Shown in pieces: positions 13,055 to 25,335 of a stretch of 64,000 nt of DNA. This DNA comes from Acephala macrosclerotiorum. Lineage: Eukaryota > Ascomycota > Leotiomycetes > Helotiales > Mollisiaceae. The DNA lies in contig MU119378.1 of NCBI GenBank assembly GCA_014904845.1, positions 1-64,000 on the forward strand, read 5' to 3'. The stretch's first letter is position 1; every line of letters begins with the position of its first letter. The notes under the pieces were generated by a model, which had not been told where the DNA came from, did not search any database, and saw only the letters and a program-made list of their open reading frames with translations. A program made the translations under genes and the position numbers.

Positions 13055-15174
13055 TTTTAATCGTTTTTATTTTATTTTAATAAAAATATTAAAAATTAAT
13101 GAAAATCGTAAAATATTTAAAGTAATTATCGTGTAATTTATCGTAATAATCGATATAATTTACGTACGAATTTTAAAAAAAAATTTAATTTTTTTTAAAA
13201 CGTTAAATTTATTATTATTAATCGTTATAACGTTTAATTTTTAAAAATAATTAAATTAATAATAAAAAACTAATTTTATTAAATTTTTAAATAATAAGTA
13301 TTATTCGATTTTAAATTATTTTATAAAATAAAATAATTTATTCGTATTATTTTTAATATAATTTAAAAAAAGTTTTTTTACGAATTATAATAAAAAATTA
13401 TAATTTTTAATATTAATTTTAATAATTAATTTTATATTCTCGAGTATTAAAATTTTTATTATTAAAACGTTTATTAATTTTAATAAATTTATTAATATAT
13501 CGTTTACGATTTTAATTAATTAAATTATTATTAAATATATTTTATAATTTAATTTTCGAATTATTTTTATTTTTATTTTTATTTTTTATATTCGTTTTAT
13601 TATTTTAAAAATTTTATTAATATTTAATCGAAATAAAATTAATTCGATTAAAATAAAATTTTATATCGATAATTACGTATAATAAAATTAAATAATTTCG
13701 ATTTTAAAAATTATTATTATATTAAATGTATTTTTTATCGACGATTTTTTTAAGTTTTTAAAATTTTTAATTATTATTATATTCGTTGTTTAAATCGACG
13801 TTAATTAATTTTATAATATTTAATTTTAATTTATTATACGAATTTTTGTTTTTTAATATAAAATATAAATAAACGATAAAAATAATTAAATAGATTTTTT
13901 AATAACAAAATAATTACAATTTATATATAAAACGATTAATACGTTTTTTAATAATAAAAAAATCGATTTATTATTTTATTAATTTTAAATTTAAATAATT
14001 TAAAAAATTATAATTTTTATAAAGTTTAATATATATTAAATCGTCAATATTTATTATAAACGGTTTATATTTAAAATCGTATCGTTTTTTAATAAATATA
14101 ATAATAAAATTAATAATTAATTATACGTTTTATTAATAAAATTTTCGAATAATTTTAAAAATATTAAAAGAATTTAATTTATATAAAAATAATAAAATTG
14201 TATTCATTTTATAATTAATAATAATTTCGTTTAAATTAGCGTTAATAATTACTATAAATATATTATTAATAGTAATTTAATATAAAATAATATAATTCGT
14301 TTATAATTAATCGAAATAAAATATAATAAAATAATAAAAATCGATTTCGATTTTTTATATAATTTATTTTAATAATTTATTTATTTGTAAATATTAAATA
14401 ATAAATATTTATAGTTTTATATTTATAAACTTAAAAATAATTTATTAAAATTTGAAAAAGAATTTTTTATTTAAATTAAAAATAATATTATTCGATATTT
14501 TTTAATTATAAAATACGAATATTATAATTAGAATTTTAATTTAATTTTTAATTATATATATAGTATATTTTAAAATAAATAGTTTTTTTTTAAAAAATTT
14601 ATAAAATATCGATATTAAATAATCGAAAAAATCGAAATTTTTAATTTTTTACGAAATAATTATTTTAACGATTAAAAAATTAAAAATAAAATTAATTATA
14701 ATTACTATGAAAAATTTTAATTTAATACGAATTAATTATAAAAAATTATATATTAAAAATCGTAAAATTTTATTGTAAAAATAATTTAAATAATAAATTA
14801 AATATTCGATTAATTTTTTTATTAATTTACGAATTATAAAATTCAATAATTTTTATTTTATTTTTTCGAAATCCAAATAATATTTATTATAAACTTTTAA
14901 AAAAATATCGTAAAATATAATTTTCGAAATATAAAAACGATTAAAATCTTTATAAAAAATATAAAATAATAAATTATTTTACAAAAAAAAAAAATTATCA
15001 ATTTAAATTTCTCGAAAAATTAATTTATTTTTTTTTTTAATTGAAAAACTTTAAATCTTATAAAAATAACGATTTTTAATATAATTTTTTATAAATTGTA
15101 ATTTGTATTTTAAATTAATAATAATTTTTAAAAATAAATAAAAATTATTTAAAATATTATTTTTAAAAATATTT
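13055..15174. repeat. RIP-degraded AT block between Copia and the gap
   Basis: A very AT-rich stretch in which the surviving cytosines are almost all in CpG. No reading frame of useful length survives. It may be part of an older element that the Copia copy inserted into. No features beyond scattered AT repeats. Confidence 0.8.
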
Positions 15175-15674
15175 NNNNNNNNNNNNNNNNNNNNNNNNNN
15201 NNNNNNNNNNNNNNNNNNNNNNNNNNNNNNNNNNNNNNNNNNNNNNNNNNNNNNNNNNNNNNNNNNNNNNNNNNNNNNNNNNNNNNNNNNNNNNNNNNNN
15301 NNNNNNNNNNNNNNNNNNNNNNNNNNNNNNNNNNNNNNNNNNNNNNNNNNNNNNNNNNNNNNNNNNNNNNNNNNNNNNNNNNNNNNNNNNNNNNNNNNNN
15401 NNNNNNNNNNNNNNNNNNNNNNNNNNNNNNNNNNNNNNNNNNNNNNNNNNNNNNNNNNNNNNNNNNNNNNNNNNNNNNNNNNNNNNNNNNNNNNNNNNNN
15501 NNNNNNNNNNNNNNNNNNNNNNNNNNNNNNNNNNNNNNNNNNNNNNNNNNNNNNNNNNNNNNNNNNNNNNNNNNNNNNNNNNNNNNNNNNNNNNNNNNNN
15601 NNNNNNNNNNNNNNNNNNNNNNNNNNNNNNNNNNNNNNNNNNNNNNNNNNNNNNNNNNNNNNNNNNNNNNNNNN
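15175..15674. other. Assembly gap (500 N)
   Basis: Exactly 500 undetermined bases. A round length of this kind usually marks a scaffolding gap of unknown true size, consistent with repeats that could not be assembled. Confidence 0.99.
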
Positions 15675-18600
15675 TTATAATTTTTTTTTTTTATATAAAT
15701 ATTTATATTATTATATTATTATAATAATTTCGATATTTACGCGTAAAACGATATATAAAATCAAAATTAATTTATTATTTTTAAATATATTTTTAAAAAT
15801 TTAAAAATTTTAAAAAAAAAAAAAATTTAATTATTATTATTCGTTTTTCGATTATAAATATTTTAAATTTATTTATATAATAATTAAAAAAATAAATCGA
15901 CGAATATTTTAAAAAAGTTTTTAATAAAAATAAATATAAACGTATTTTTATAAATAAAATAAATATTTCGTATAAATATCGAAAATAATTTTTTAATATT
16001 TTTAAAAAAACGATTATATTATTAATAAAAACTTTAACGAAATAACGATATAATCGAAATTTTAAATTTATAATTCGTTAAACGTAAACGAGAAAATTTT
16101 TAAATTTTTAAAAAATTATTTTAAAACGTTTTAAATCGCGATAATTAATAATAATAATTTTATTTTAATAATTTTTTTAAATTAAAAATTAATAAAAAAT
16201 TTTTAATTCGTTAATAATTATAATATAAATTATATTTTTAAACGTTTTTATAATTTTTTTTTAATATAATATTAAATACGTATTCAAAATCATCGTTTTA
16301 TTAATAAATTTTATATTAATAATAAAACGAGAATATAATTTGTTTTTAATTATTTTTTAAATTATAAATACAAAATAATCGAAAAATATTAATTAAATTA
16401 TTTATTCGAATTTATTTTTATTATATATAATATCGAATATTTTATTAATAATTTTTTAATTTTTTATATTAATTTAATAAATTATAAATTCGTTGATTAA
16501 AATTTCGAATTAAATTACAAATTTTAAATTTATAATGTATATATAAATACTATTATTTAATACGATTTTTAAAACGTCGATTAATTTAATAATATTACTA
16601 AAAAATAATAAATTATTATTTAATATTTTTTTATTTATAAATATAATAATTTCGTTCGAGTTTTATTCGTTTTCGTTCGAAATTAATTCGATTATATAAT
16701 AATCGTTTTCTTCGTATTTTTAATATATTTTTAATTTAATTTTTCGTTTAATTAATAAATCGATAAAATTTGAATTCGTAATAATAATAAAATTTGTTTT
16801 ATTTATAATAATATTATAAATACGTATATATTAAATATTAAATATAAATTAATAATTTTTAAATAATAAAAAGTATATAATTAATATTATAATAATTTTT
16901 CAAAATAAAATTATAATATTTTTTGTATATAAAACTTTTTTTTTAATACGAAAACTTTTTATAAAAACTCGAATCGATATAATTAAATTCTCGTATAAAT
17001 CGATAATAAATATATAATTTTCATAATTTAATTTTTTTTAATATAAATATAAAAATTCGTTATTTAAAAAAAAGTTTAAAATCGAAATTTTTTATTATTT
17101 ATATACGAATTTTAATTTTATTAAATACGTTTTATTTTTTAATTATTTTAAATATATTATAAAAATAATTCACTCGTTAAATTTTATTAATTCGTCGATT
17201 TTTGAGATTATAATTAATTCGAATTTATCGATAAATAAATTCGATACGAATTATATTTATTTTTTATCGATTAAAAAACGAGAATAATTAAAATCAATAT
17301 ATATTTTATATAATTTATTATTTATTTTTAATTTGATTTTTATTATCGCGTATATATATTTTATTATAAAATTATTCAAAGTTTTCATAAAAATTATTTT
17401 ATTAAATCGTTAAAACGAAAAATTATTTATTATAAATAATTAAATTGAAAAAATTATTTTTTATTCGCTATATTTATTAATTTTTAATATATTATTAATA
17501 TTATATTTATTAATTTTTTCGATTTTTAATAAAAAAATTTAATAAAATCGATTAATATTATAAAAGTTTTTATAAATATATTTAAATAATTAAATTTTCA
17601 ATAAAAAGTTTTTTTTATATTTATAATAAAAAGTTTTTTTAATAATATTAATAAAATAAATTATATTAATAATTTTTTTTTTCGATTAAAATTTCGAATT
17701 ATATCGAATTAAAATTTAATTTTTTAATAATATTTTTTATTTTATTTTTTTAGTTTTTTATTATAATTAATTTTAGTTTTCATAGAAATATTATAAAAAT
17801 CGTTATCGATTTAATATATATTATTATATTAATAATATCGTTTAAATTTATAATTATTATTATTAATTTTTTATTAATTTTTATAAAAATTTAATTCGTA
17901 AATAAATTTATTATTTTTGATTTTTTCGAATTTTATTACTAGTATTAATAATGCGAATTTAAATTTTAATAATAATAAAATAAATTTTTATAATAGTTTT
18001 TTATTATTAATTAATTTATTTTATTAGAAAATTTAATCGAAAAAAAAAATTTAATAAAAATTTATATAAAATATAAAAAATTTAAATTACGATTTAAATT
18101 ATTTTAAATTTTAATAAAAAATTAAATTAAAATTTTTTAATTTTTTAAATTCGAAATTACGTTTATTATTATTATTAAATTTAATAAAACGTTATTTTTT
18201 TTTTATAAAATCTTTAATTAAAATTATTTTAATTAATATAAAAAATATATATAAAATTTTAAATTTATATTATTAAAAATTTAAAATAATTATTAAATAA
18301 ATTTATTAAAATTTATTATTTTCATAGTATAAATAATATTTAATATATATTTTTGAACGTTTTTTTTATTACGAGTATTATTTTTCGAATATATTTATTT
18401 TAAAAATTTATATAAAATCGTAATTAAAATTATTTTAAATCTATAAATAAACGCGTCGATTTATATAAAAACGTCGTTTTAATCGAATTTAAATTTTTTT
18501 TTTTCGAATTCGAATAATTTATTAAAATATTATATTAAAATTATATTATAAAAATAAATATAAAAATTTTATTTAACGATTAAAACGTATAATTCAATAA

Positions 18601-21600
18601 TATTATTTTTAATTTAATTTATAAAAAAGTAAATATTAAACTAATAAATATTTTATTCGATTATAATATAATTATTTTTATTATAAAAAAAAATTTAAAT
18701 TTAAATTAAAATAATTTATATTAATAAAATTTTTATCGATAAAATTTCGATTATTATTATTATTATTATAATTGCGATCGAAAATATAATATTTATTATT
18801 ATTATTATTACAAATAAAAATATAACGTTTATTATTATTTATTATATTTTGTATTTAAATTTAAAAAATAATAAAAATAATATTTTATATTTATATTAAT
18901 ATTTTAAATATAAAATTGTTTTATTAATTATTATATTAATCGTTATTTTCGATTTTAAATACTTTAAATAATAAATTAATTATTTTTTTAAATATTTTTT
19001 TTCGATATATAAAATTAAAATTATATATTTTTTTTATAATATCACTTGAAAAAATCGTACGAAATTAATATTTTATTTTAAATTTTAAAAAAATCGAACG
19101 TTTTTTTCTCGCGATATTAAAATTTTTAAAGTTTTTAAAAAAAAAAAAATTTTCGCTTTTAAATATATATTTTAATTTTCGAATTAATATAATAATTTTA
19201 GTAATTATAATAAATTTTTTAAAAATCGTATTAAAAAAAATTTTATTTTAAATTTACGCGTTCGAAATAAAAATATTTTTTAATTTCGTTAAAATTTTTA
19301 TATTTTATAAAATCGAAATAATTTTAAAAATAAAATTAAAATAAAATAAATAAAAATTCGAAAAATATTAAATAATAAATTAAATAATTTTAATAATTTA
19401 AAATTCGAAATCGTTAATATATTTATATTTAATTCGTTAAAATTTTTAAAAATCGTATACGATTTTAATAATATTTTATACGATTAATATATTAATTATT
19501 AAAAAATAAAACAACGAATAAAAAATTATTAAAATCGCATTTTAAAACGAATAAATTAATATTATTATTATTTATTAAAAAAATAATATATATAATAAAA
19601 AAATAATTTATTTTATAAAATTATAATATAAAAATTAAATTCAATAAATTATATTATTTAATTTCGAGTTTTTTTATATAATATATAATTAATTTCAAAA
19701 TTTAAATTAAAAAATTAAAAAATATATATTTTATAAATATAAATTTTTAAAAAAATTTAAATATATTATAATAAATTTATTTATTATTAATAATATAATA
19801 TATAATTATATTATTATTAATATTTTAATTAATTATTTTTTTTAATAATAAAATAATTAATAATATTAAAATACGTATTAATAAAAATAATAATATTAAA
19901 ATAAATTTAAAATTAATAATTAAATAAAATTTTAATATTTAAAATTTTAATTAAATTTAAAAATAATATTTATTTTAAATATTAAAAATTAATAATCGAA
20001 CAATTAAAAAAATTAAAAAATTTTATAATTTTTTTATTAAAAAAAAAAAAAATAATAAATAAAAAAATAAATAATAAAAAAAAAAAATTTTTTAAATAAT
20101 AAAATAATTAATAAAAATTTTAAATATTATTTATTTAAATAAATTTTTTTTTTTTAAATATATTTAACGTTTTATTCGAGTTTTTAATCGTTAATAAAAT
20201 TTTAAAAAAAAACATTTTTAATTAAATAAAAATAATTATTATTAAATTTAAAATTTTTTAAAAAATAAATATTTATAAAATTATTATAAGAAAATTATTA
20301 AATAATAAAAAAATTATTTTAAATAAATAAATATTAAAAAAAAAAATTAATATTTATAATAAATTAATTTAATATAAAATTAAAATTTTTATTATAAAAT
20401 ATATAATTTTATAAATTATATTAATATAAATTTAACGTTTTTAAATTTTTTTATAAATTTTATTTTAAATTTAAAAATCAAAATTTTTATTTTTTATTTA
20501 AAAAATTATTTTATAAATTTAAATAAATTTTTTAAATATAATTTAATAAAATTAAATAATATTTCGAAAAATTAAAATTTATAATATTTAAAATTAAAAT
20601 TAAAAAACGTTAAAAAAATAAAAATCAAAATTTTATTATTATTTTTATAAAATTTTAAATTAAAAAAAATCGCGAAAATTATATTTTTATAATTTATTAA
20701 AAAATATATATAAATAAATTATTATTATAATTCGATTTTAAATATTCGAATTAAATAAATTTATTATTTTTATAAAATATAATTTTATAAAAAAAAAAAA
20801 AAATTAAACGAAAACGATTTTTATTTTTATAAATAAATTATTAATATTACGATTTATTTAATTAATTTATTAAATTTATATTTAATACGTATTTCGAATA
20901 TTTACATTTTATAAAATAATTTTTTCGATATTTTAATAAAATGAAAATAATAAAAATTATTTATAAAAAAACGTCGATTAAAAATTATAATATATTTTTC
21001 GATTTTACGTAAAAAATCGAAAATAATCGTAAATCGTTTTTAAAATAAATAATAATATTAAAAAATAATATAATTTTATAAATAATATAAAAATAATAAA
21101 ATATAATATAAAATTTAATAAAAATAAAAATTATAATAATAAATAAAATCGTAAAAAAAATAATTTAATTAAAAAAATTATAATTAAAAATTATTAAAAA
21201 TTTTTTTAAAATTTATTTTATTTTATATTACGATAATTTTTTTACGATTGATTTTAATACGAATATAAATTTTTTAAATAAATTTAAAAATATTAAAATT
21301 CGATATTTTTATATAAAAAATAATATAATTATTAAAAATAAATTAATTTTAAAATTAATTTTAAAAAACGATTAAATCGTAAATATTTTTACGATCGATT
21401 TACAATTTATAAAATTATAATAAATTTAAATAAAAATTAATTTAATATAAAAAAAATTATAATATTATTTACGAATTTTAAAAATTAAAATAATAATAAA
21501 CAAAAAACGAATTAAAATAAAATAAAAACTTTTTTAAATAAATTTAAAATATTTTTTAATTATAAAATAAAAATTAAAAATACTTTATTTAAAATCGAAT

Positions 21601-21620
21601 TTTTATAAAAAAAATAAACT
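15675..21620. repeat. RIP-degraded AT block, right part
   Basis: Extremely AT-rich sequence without open reading frames. Almost every remaining C is followed by G, so CpA, CpT and CpC have been nearly eliminated while CpG persists. It holds LTR-like copy B (19573-19676) and AT microsatellite tracts. No gene can be supported. Composition changes abruptly near 21,620. Confidence 0.85.
19573..19676. repeat. LTR-like repeat copy B
   Basis: Direct-orientation partner of the repeat at 5259-5381. The block from TATTAAAAAAATAATATATA through ATTTCGAGTTTTTTT is collinear, and the terminal CA of copy A is TA here. If the two are LTRs of one element, that element would be roughly 8 kb once the nested Copia insertion is subtracted, but its coding domains cannot be read. 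Confidence 0.4.
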
Positions 21621-22761
21621 TTTTTTAGTTCTTTATAAGTTTTTTTACAAAGCAGCTAAAACTAGCGCCACAAAATTTAATAAAGCTTTTTACGACGATT
21701 CGACGCTGCAATTAATAAGAGATAAAAGACGATAGATCACAATAATAGTTAGTGCGGCGATCACGTGAAGACATTGATTATTTACATCACTTTAAACATT
21801 AGAATGGATATATCTCTACAGTGCTCCTCAGTAGGGGGCGTGTTAGACTTTCGAGTGGTTTTAGTGCTGAGTAAGCACTGCAATGGATATAATGTCCCCG
21901 CACCTAGCTAGATCTTACCACCTTAATCAATCAGACCAGATTATCAAGACCATCAATATATCACCCAAACTGACAGAGACTTGGTGACTCGGAGGACTGA
22001 TATCCAAGTCAAGGCTCTGGACCCTCCAAAGCGAAAGCCGTAGACTCCTGTTATCAATAATGATGTATCTGGAAGACGTCAGACACGTCGTAAGGGAGGA
22101 ATTGGTGTTGATGGAGATGGGGATGATGAGGGATCTGAGGATGAAGGTCGTGGGAACGGAGATATGGATAGCATGATCGCAAATGGGACACCGGTGCAAG
22201 CCGTCGAGACGAACGATCCCATTGACATCGCTAAATTGCTTTTCCATGGACCATACCGCCGGGGATGATGCGAGCTGAGGGTTGGCGTTCGATTCAGTAC
22301 AGTAGTGAGGCGAAAATTTTAAGAGATACAGAATACCTTCTCTAATCTCTGTGTGCTTTACGGAGCGCGGACTCTCGTCCAACAGCCTCCAATTAGGCCA
22401 TGAAGTTACTATCGAAGCATGAGCTGGGGAGAGAAGCATCCGGTCCAGTCAACAGAAGCCTAGGAAGAGATTGGTACCAAATACTGGGTCGCTCGAAAAA
22501 CAATACACATCCTTATCAGACATAAAGTTGCCGGTGTGACCAGGTCCGCATAAAACTTTCAACGCTTGTGAAAGGAACGAATGATACACCTGCTCACGGT
22601 ATGTTCTCCAGACACACATAAATGTTTAGGGTCCCCAGCACAGGCAAGGAAACAGCGCGGGGATGGAATGATGAAACAGTTTTATAGGGACCTATGTGTA
22701 CAAACAGCTGCGCTTCTCGCATTATACACTCTATCAACCCCCCTCGCCTTAAGTCTACCCC
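21621..22761. other. Transition zone with no intact gene
   Basis: Base composition rises from the AT block to normal within a few hundred bases. Apart from the possible gene remnant at 21927-22267 I see nothing functional. The right part (22,450-22,761) is presumably the 3' flank of the MPP-beta gene. Confidence 0.6.
21927..22267 (+). pseudogene. Possible remnant of an unknown gene
   Basis: On the plus strand a frame reads through basic and acidic low-complexity protein: LDPPKRKP, a stop, then NDVSGRRQTRRKGG, GDDEGSEDEGRG and QAVETNDPIDIAKLLFHG before a second stop. The run of Asp/Glu/Arg and sensible codons looks like decayed coding sequence rather than noise. No family is recognised. The longer minus-strand frame over the same bases looks like a shadow. 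It lies right at the edge of the AT block, where RIP spreading could have broken it. Confidence 0.3.
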
Positions 22762-24376
22762 TTATACATTTCTGCTCATGTCGTTTCGGATTCTGTTGTA
22801 GTCCAGCAAACCCTCGATGCTTCCAATAGCACTAACCGCAACGTCTTGATCCCACAGCTTTCTTTGCGCAAAGCTCATAACGTCCTTTTCTGTGATCGCT
22901 CCAATGACACGCTCAATCTCCTCTGGTCCCATGCGGCGACCGGTTGTGATGATTTGTCGTCCAATATCTTCGGCGACAGCGGTGGTACCATCAAGAGAAA
23001 GAAGGATAGATGCCTTCAATTGAGCCTTGGCTCGCTCGACTTCAGCTTCTGTGACGTTGTATGATAATCGGGACCATTCGCGGAGTGTGAAGTGGACGAG
23101 ATCGTCGATACGGGTGAGCTTATCGGTGACGAGGTAAATACCCCAGAGACTAATATTGTTAGCTAGGAAAGAATCAGGGTGAGTTCGATCTTACCCTGTA
23201 TCACTGTAACTTGTGGAGAAGCTCATGAAGCTGTTGGCAAGGTCATTCTTGTGGACGAAACCGCTGAGCTTGCTTCCCATGTGAGGAGCATTGCCCATGG
23301 CCTTATCCCAGTTGCCAACAATAGCTTGAGTAACCAAAGCAGTGAAGTAGTCATCATCCTTCCAGCTGACACCCTCAACAGCAATGGCGATGTTGGCGGT
23401 TGGGATGGTGTCATCACGGATTCGAACCTCAGAACCGATGAACTCAGGCTTTCGCTTAATGGCAGGAGCAGAGCTCTCAGTCGCAAGACCAGAAAAGTAC
23501 TTCTCAGCAAGCTCAACAAGCTGTGCGTGTGGAACACCTCCAGCACCAACCAGGACCATACGATCAGCCGTGTAGTTTGTCTTGATGTAGTTGACCAAGT
23601 CCTCGCGTTGGATACTTTGGATGTTCTCGGCCGGGCCTAAGATTGTTCGTCCTAATGGTTGTCCTTGGAAAGCAGTTGCATGTAGGTGGTCGAAAACAAC
23701 TTCCTCTAATTGCTTGTCAACCTCCTCTGACTCTCTTAGGATAACGTCACGCTCTCGCTCAATTGCTTGTGGCTCGAGTTTGGAGTGTTGGAGAATGTCG
23801 GACAGGATGTTGACGGTCGCTGGTACGTCTGCATTGAAGGCCTTGGCATAGTATACGGTGTTCTCGCGCTGAATTCCATATTAGCTTCTGGTCCTGGCTT
23901 TCCGAAGCATTCAAACATACTGATGTGTAGGCATTCAAGTGACCACCCATATTCTCGATTTCTAGCTCCAATTGCTGTTGTGTTCGGTTTCCGGTGCCCT
24001 ACAGCTATTGTCAATTGTGCTTCCTCTCTCGTGTAGACCGGTTGAATTACCTTGAAGGCAAGATGTTCGAGGAAGTGAGCTGTGCCATTTGTCTTGTCTG
24101 TCTCTGCTCGGGATCCAGCATCAATCCAGACACCGACGGTCGACGTTTGTGCCCATGGTGAGTGCTCGGTAGCGATCTGAAATCGTCAGCAGATTTTCCA
24201 GCTCCATAGCTGTCTCTTCATACCGTCAGTCCATTAGACAGGGTGGTCGACTCCGTCTTCACGCCATTTTTCACCACCGGCGTCGCGAAGCCTCTCCTCA
24301 ATGGGGCGACAGTGTTGAGGGCAGCGCGGTTGCGCAGTCCCTGGGTAAGGTTAAGAGCTAACCGCCGGGACGCCAT
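22762..24376 (-). CDS. Mitochondrial processing peptidase beta subunit
   Basis: Zinc metalloprotease subunit that removes targeting presequences from imported proteins in the mitochondrial matrix; in fungi the beta subunit can also serve as core I of the bc1 complex. Five exons: 24224-24376, 24051-24176, 23921-23998, 23195-23868, 22762-23149, giving 472 aa, the usual length. All four introns (45-52 nt) are GT-AG. The N terminus ([17 protein letters not shown]) is a typical Arg-rich presequence. The inverse zinc motif HFLEH lies at residues 85-89, followed by FKGT, with the expected distal Glu in an [12 protein letters not shown] segment. The C-terminal half carries the M16 inactive repeat. 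It is divergently arranged with SDH4. The yeast orthologue is MAS1. Confidence 0.95.
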
Positions 24377-24637
24377 GGAGGTTGATGTGAGGGTGGTTGC
24401 AGATGTTCTGAATTGAAGATCTTGGGAATGCCGGACTGGACTGAGGTTCTGAGTGCTAGACGATTTCGCGAGCTCTTTTCGTCAACCAATCAGCGCCGGC
24501 CTATTCTTGCCTTACCCGAAAAAGCATGACCTTCCGGGAAGGTACGGATTGCCGAGGGTCATGAACAACGACCATTCTCGCCTCAGCTCATACACAATTA
24601 CATCTCCACCCCACTGCGGACAGCACAGCAAGTCAAG
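24377..24637. promoter_or_regulatory. Shared divergent promoter of MPP-beta and SDH4
   Basis: The 261 bp between the two start codons is the only space available for both promoters and both 5' leaders. It has no obvious TATA box and is of normal composition, fitting housekeeping expression. Both genes encode nuclear-coded mitochondrial proteins, so co-regulation is plausible but inferred. Confidence 0.6.
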
Positions 24638-25335
24638 ATGGCCTCAATTGTTAGACCAGCAATGATGCAGAAGACTTGTTTCGCTGCTGCCTCGAGGCGT
24701 GCCTTCTCGACGAAGCTGTCTACGAGTTCCCCCGCCATCAACACATCAGTCCTATCGAGAAAGGCTGTCCGGAATGCATTTGCCAAAGATGTTATACCAA
24801 GTTCGATGCGAATAGCTGCCTTCCATGCAAGTGGCAAACAAGCAATCCTTCCTGCTTTACCACGTAAGATCTAGAGCGCTCTCTGTTTGGTGGCAGTAGC
24901 TAATTCATGATCCAGAGGTCATCCAAGGAACCGGTATATTTCTCCGCCATTGAATCTACAATATCTGCTAATTGATTCCAAGCAAACGATCCAGCTCCAG
25001 TTCCAGCTGCGAACCCTTCACATGGCTCCTACCACTGGACCTTCGAACGACTGATCTCCGCCGGTCTCATCCCTCTCACAATTGCACCATTCGCTGCCGG
25101 GTCATTGAACCCAACGATGGATGCTATCCTCTGCGGTGCTATCCTCATCCACTCACACATTGGTTTTGAATCTATTGTCATCGATTACGTTCCCAGCAAG
25201 CGATTGCCGAAGACAAGAGTGGCGGTTTGGTGGGGATTGAGGGCAGCTACGGTCTTGGTTGGTGTTGGATTGTACGAATTTGAGACGAACGATGTTGGTG
25301 TGACGGAGGCTATCAAGAGAATCTGGAAGGCATAA
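24638..25335 (+). CDS. Succinate dehydrogenase membrane anchor, CybS/SDH4
   Basis: Small cytochrome b subunit that anchors complex II in the inner mitochondrial membrane and helps form the haem and ubiquinone sites. Three exons: 24638-24863, an 18-nt microexon 24916-24933, and 24983-25335, giving 198 aa. The microexon reads QVIQGT across its junctions and joins LPAL to NDPAPVPAANPSHGSYHW, which matches how this family normally reads; each intron has its own GCTAATT branch site and AG. An Arg/Ser-rich presequence is present. The mature part has YHWTFERL, three hydrophobic helices, the haem/quinone-region HSHIGFE followed by DY, and the typical FETNDVGV near the C terminus. This subunit is one target of SDHI fungicides; known resistance positions lie in the HSH region, which looks wild type here. 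Confidence 0.95.

Noticed and set aside
13731..13760. FIDDFFKFLK on the plus strand, similar to a retroelement RT YxDD box
   Set aside because: No other RT motif is in register nearby, and AT-rich sequence gives such strings by chance.
1..21620. Mitochondrial DNA origin of the AT-rich block
   Set aside because: Extreme AT content alone suggested it, but a nuclear-style Copia insertion with target duplication, no rRNA/tRNA or respiratory genes, and continuity with nuclear genes argue against it.
21927..22439. 170-codon minus-strand frame at the block edge
   Set aside because: Its residues look random and the plus strand over the same bases reads like a charged protein remnant, so I treat it as a shadow.
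23179..23640. 153-codon plus-strand frame inside MPP-beta
   Set aside because: It is antisense to the well-supported protease exon and has no motif.
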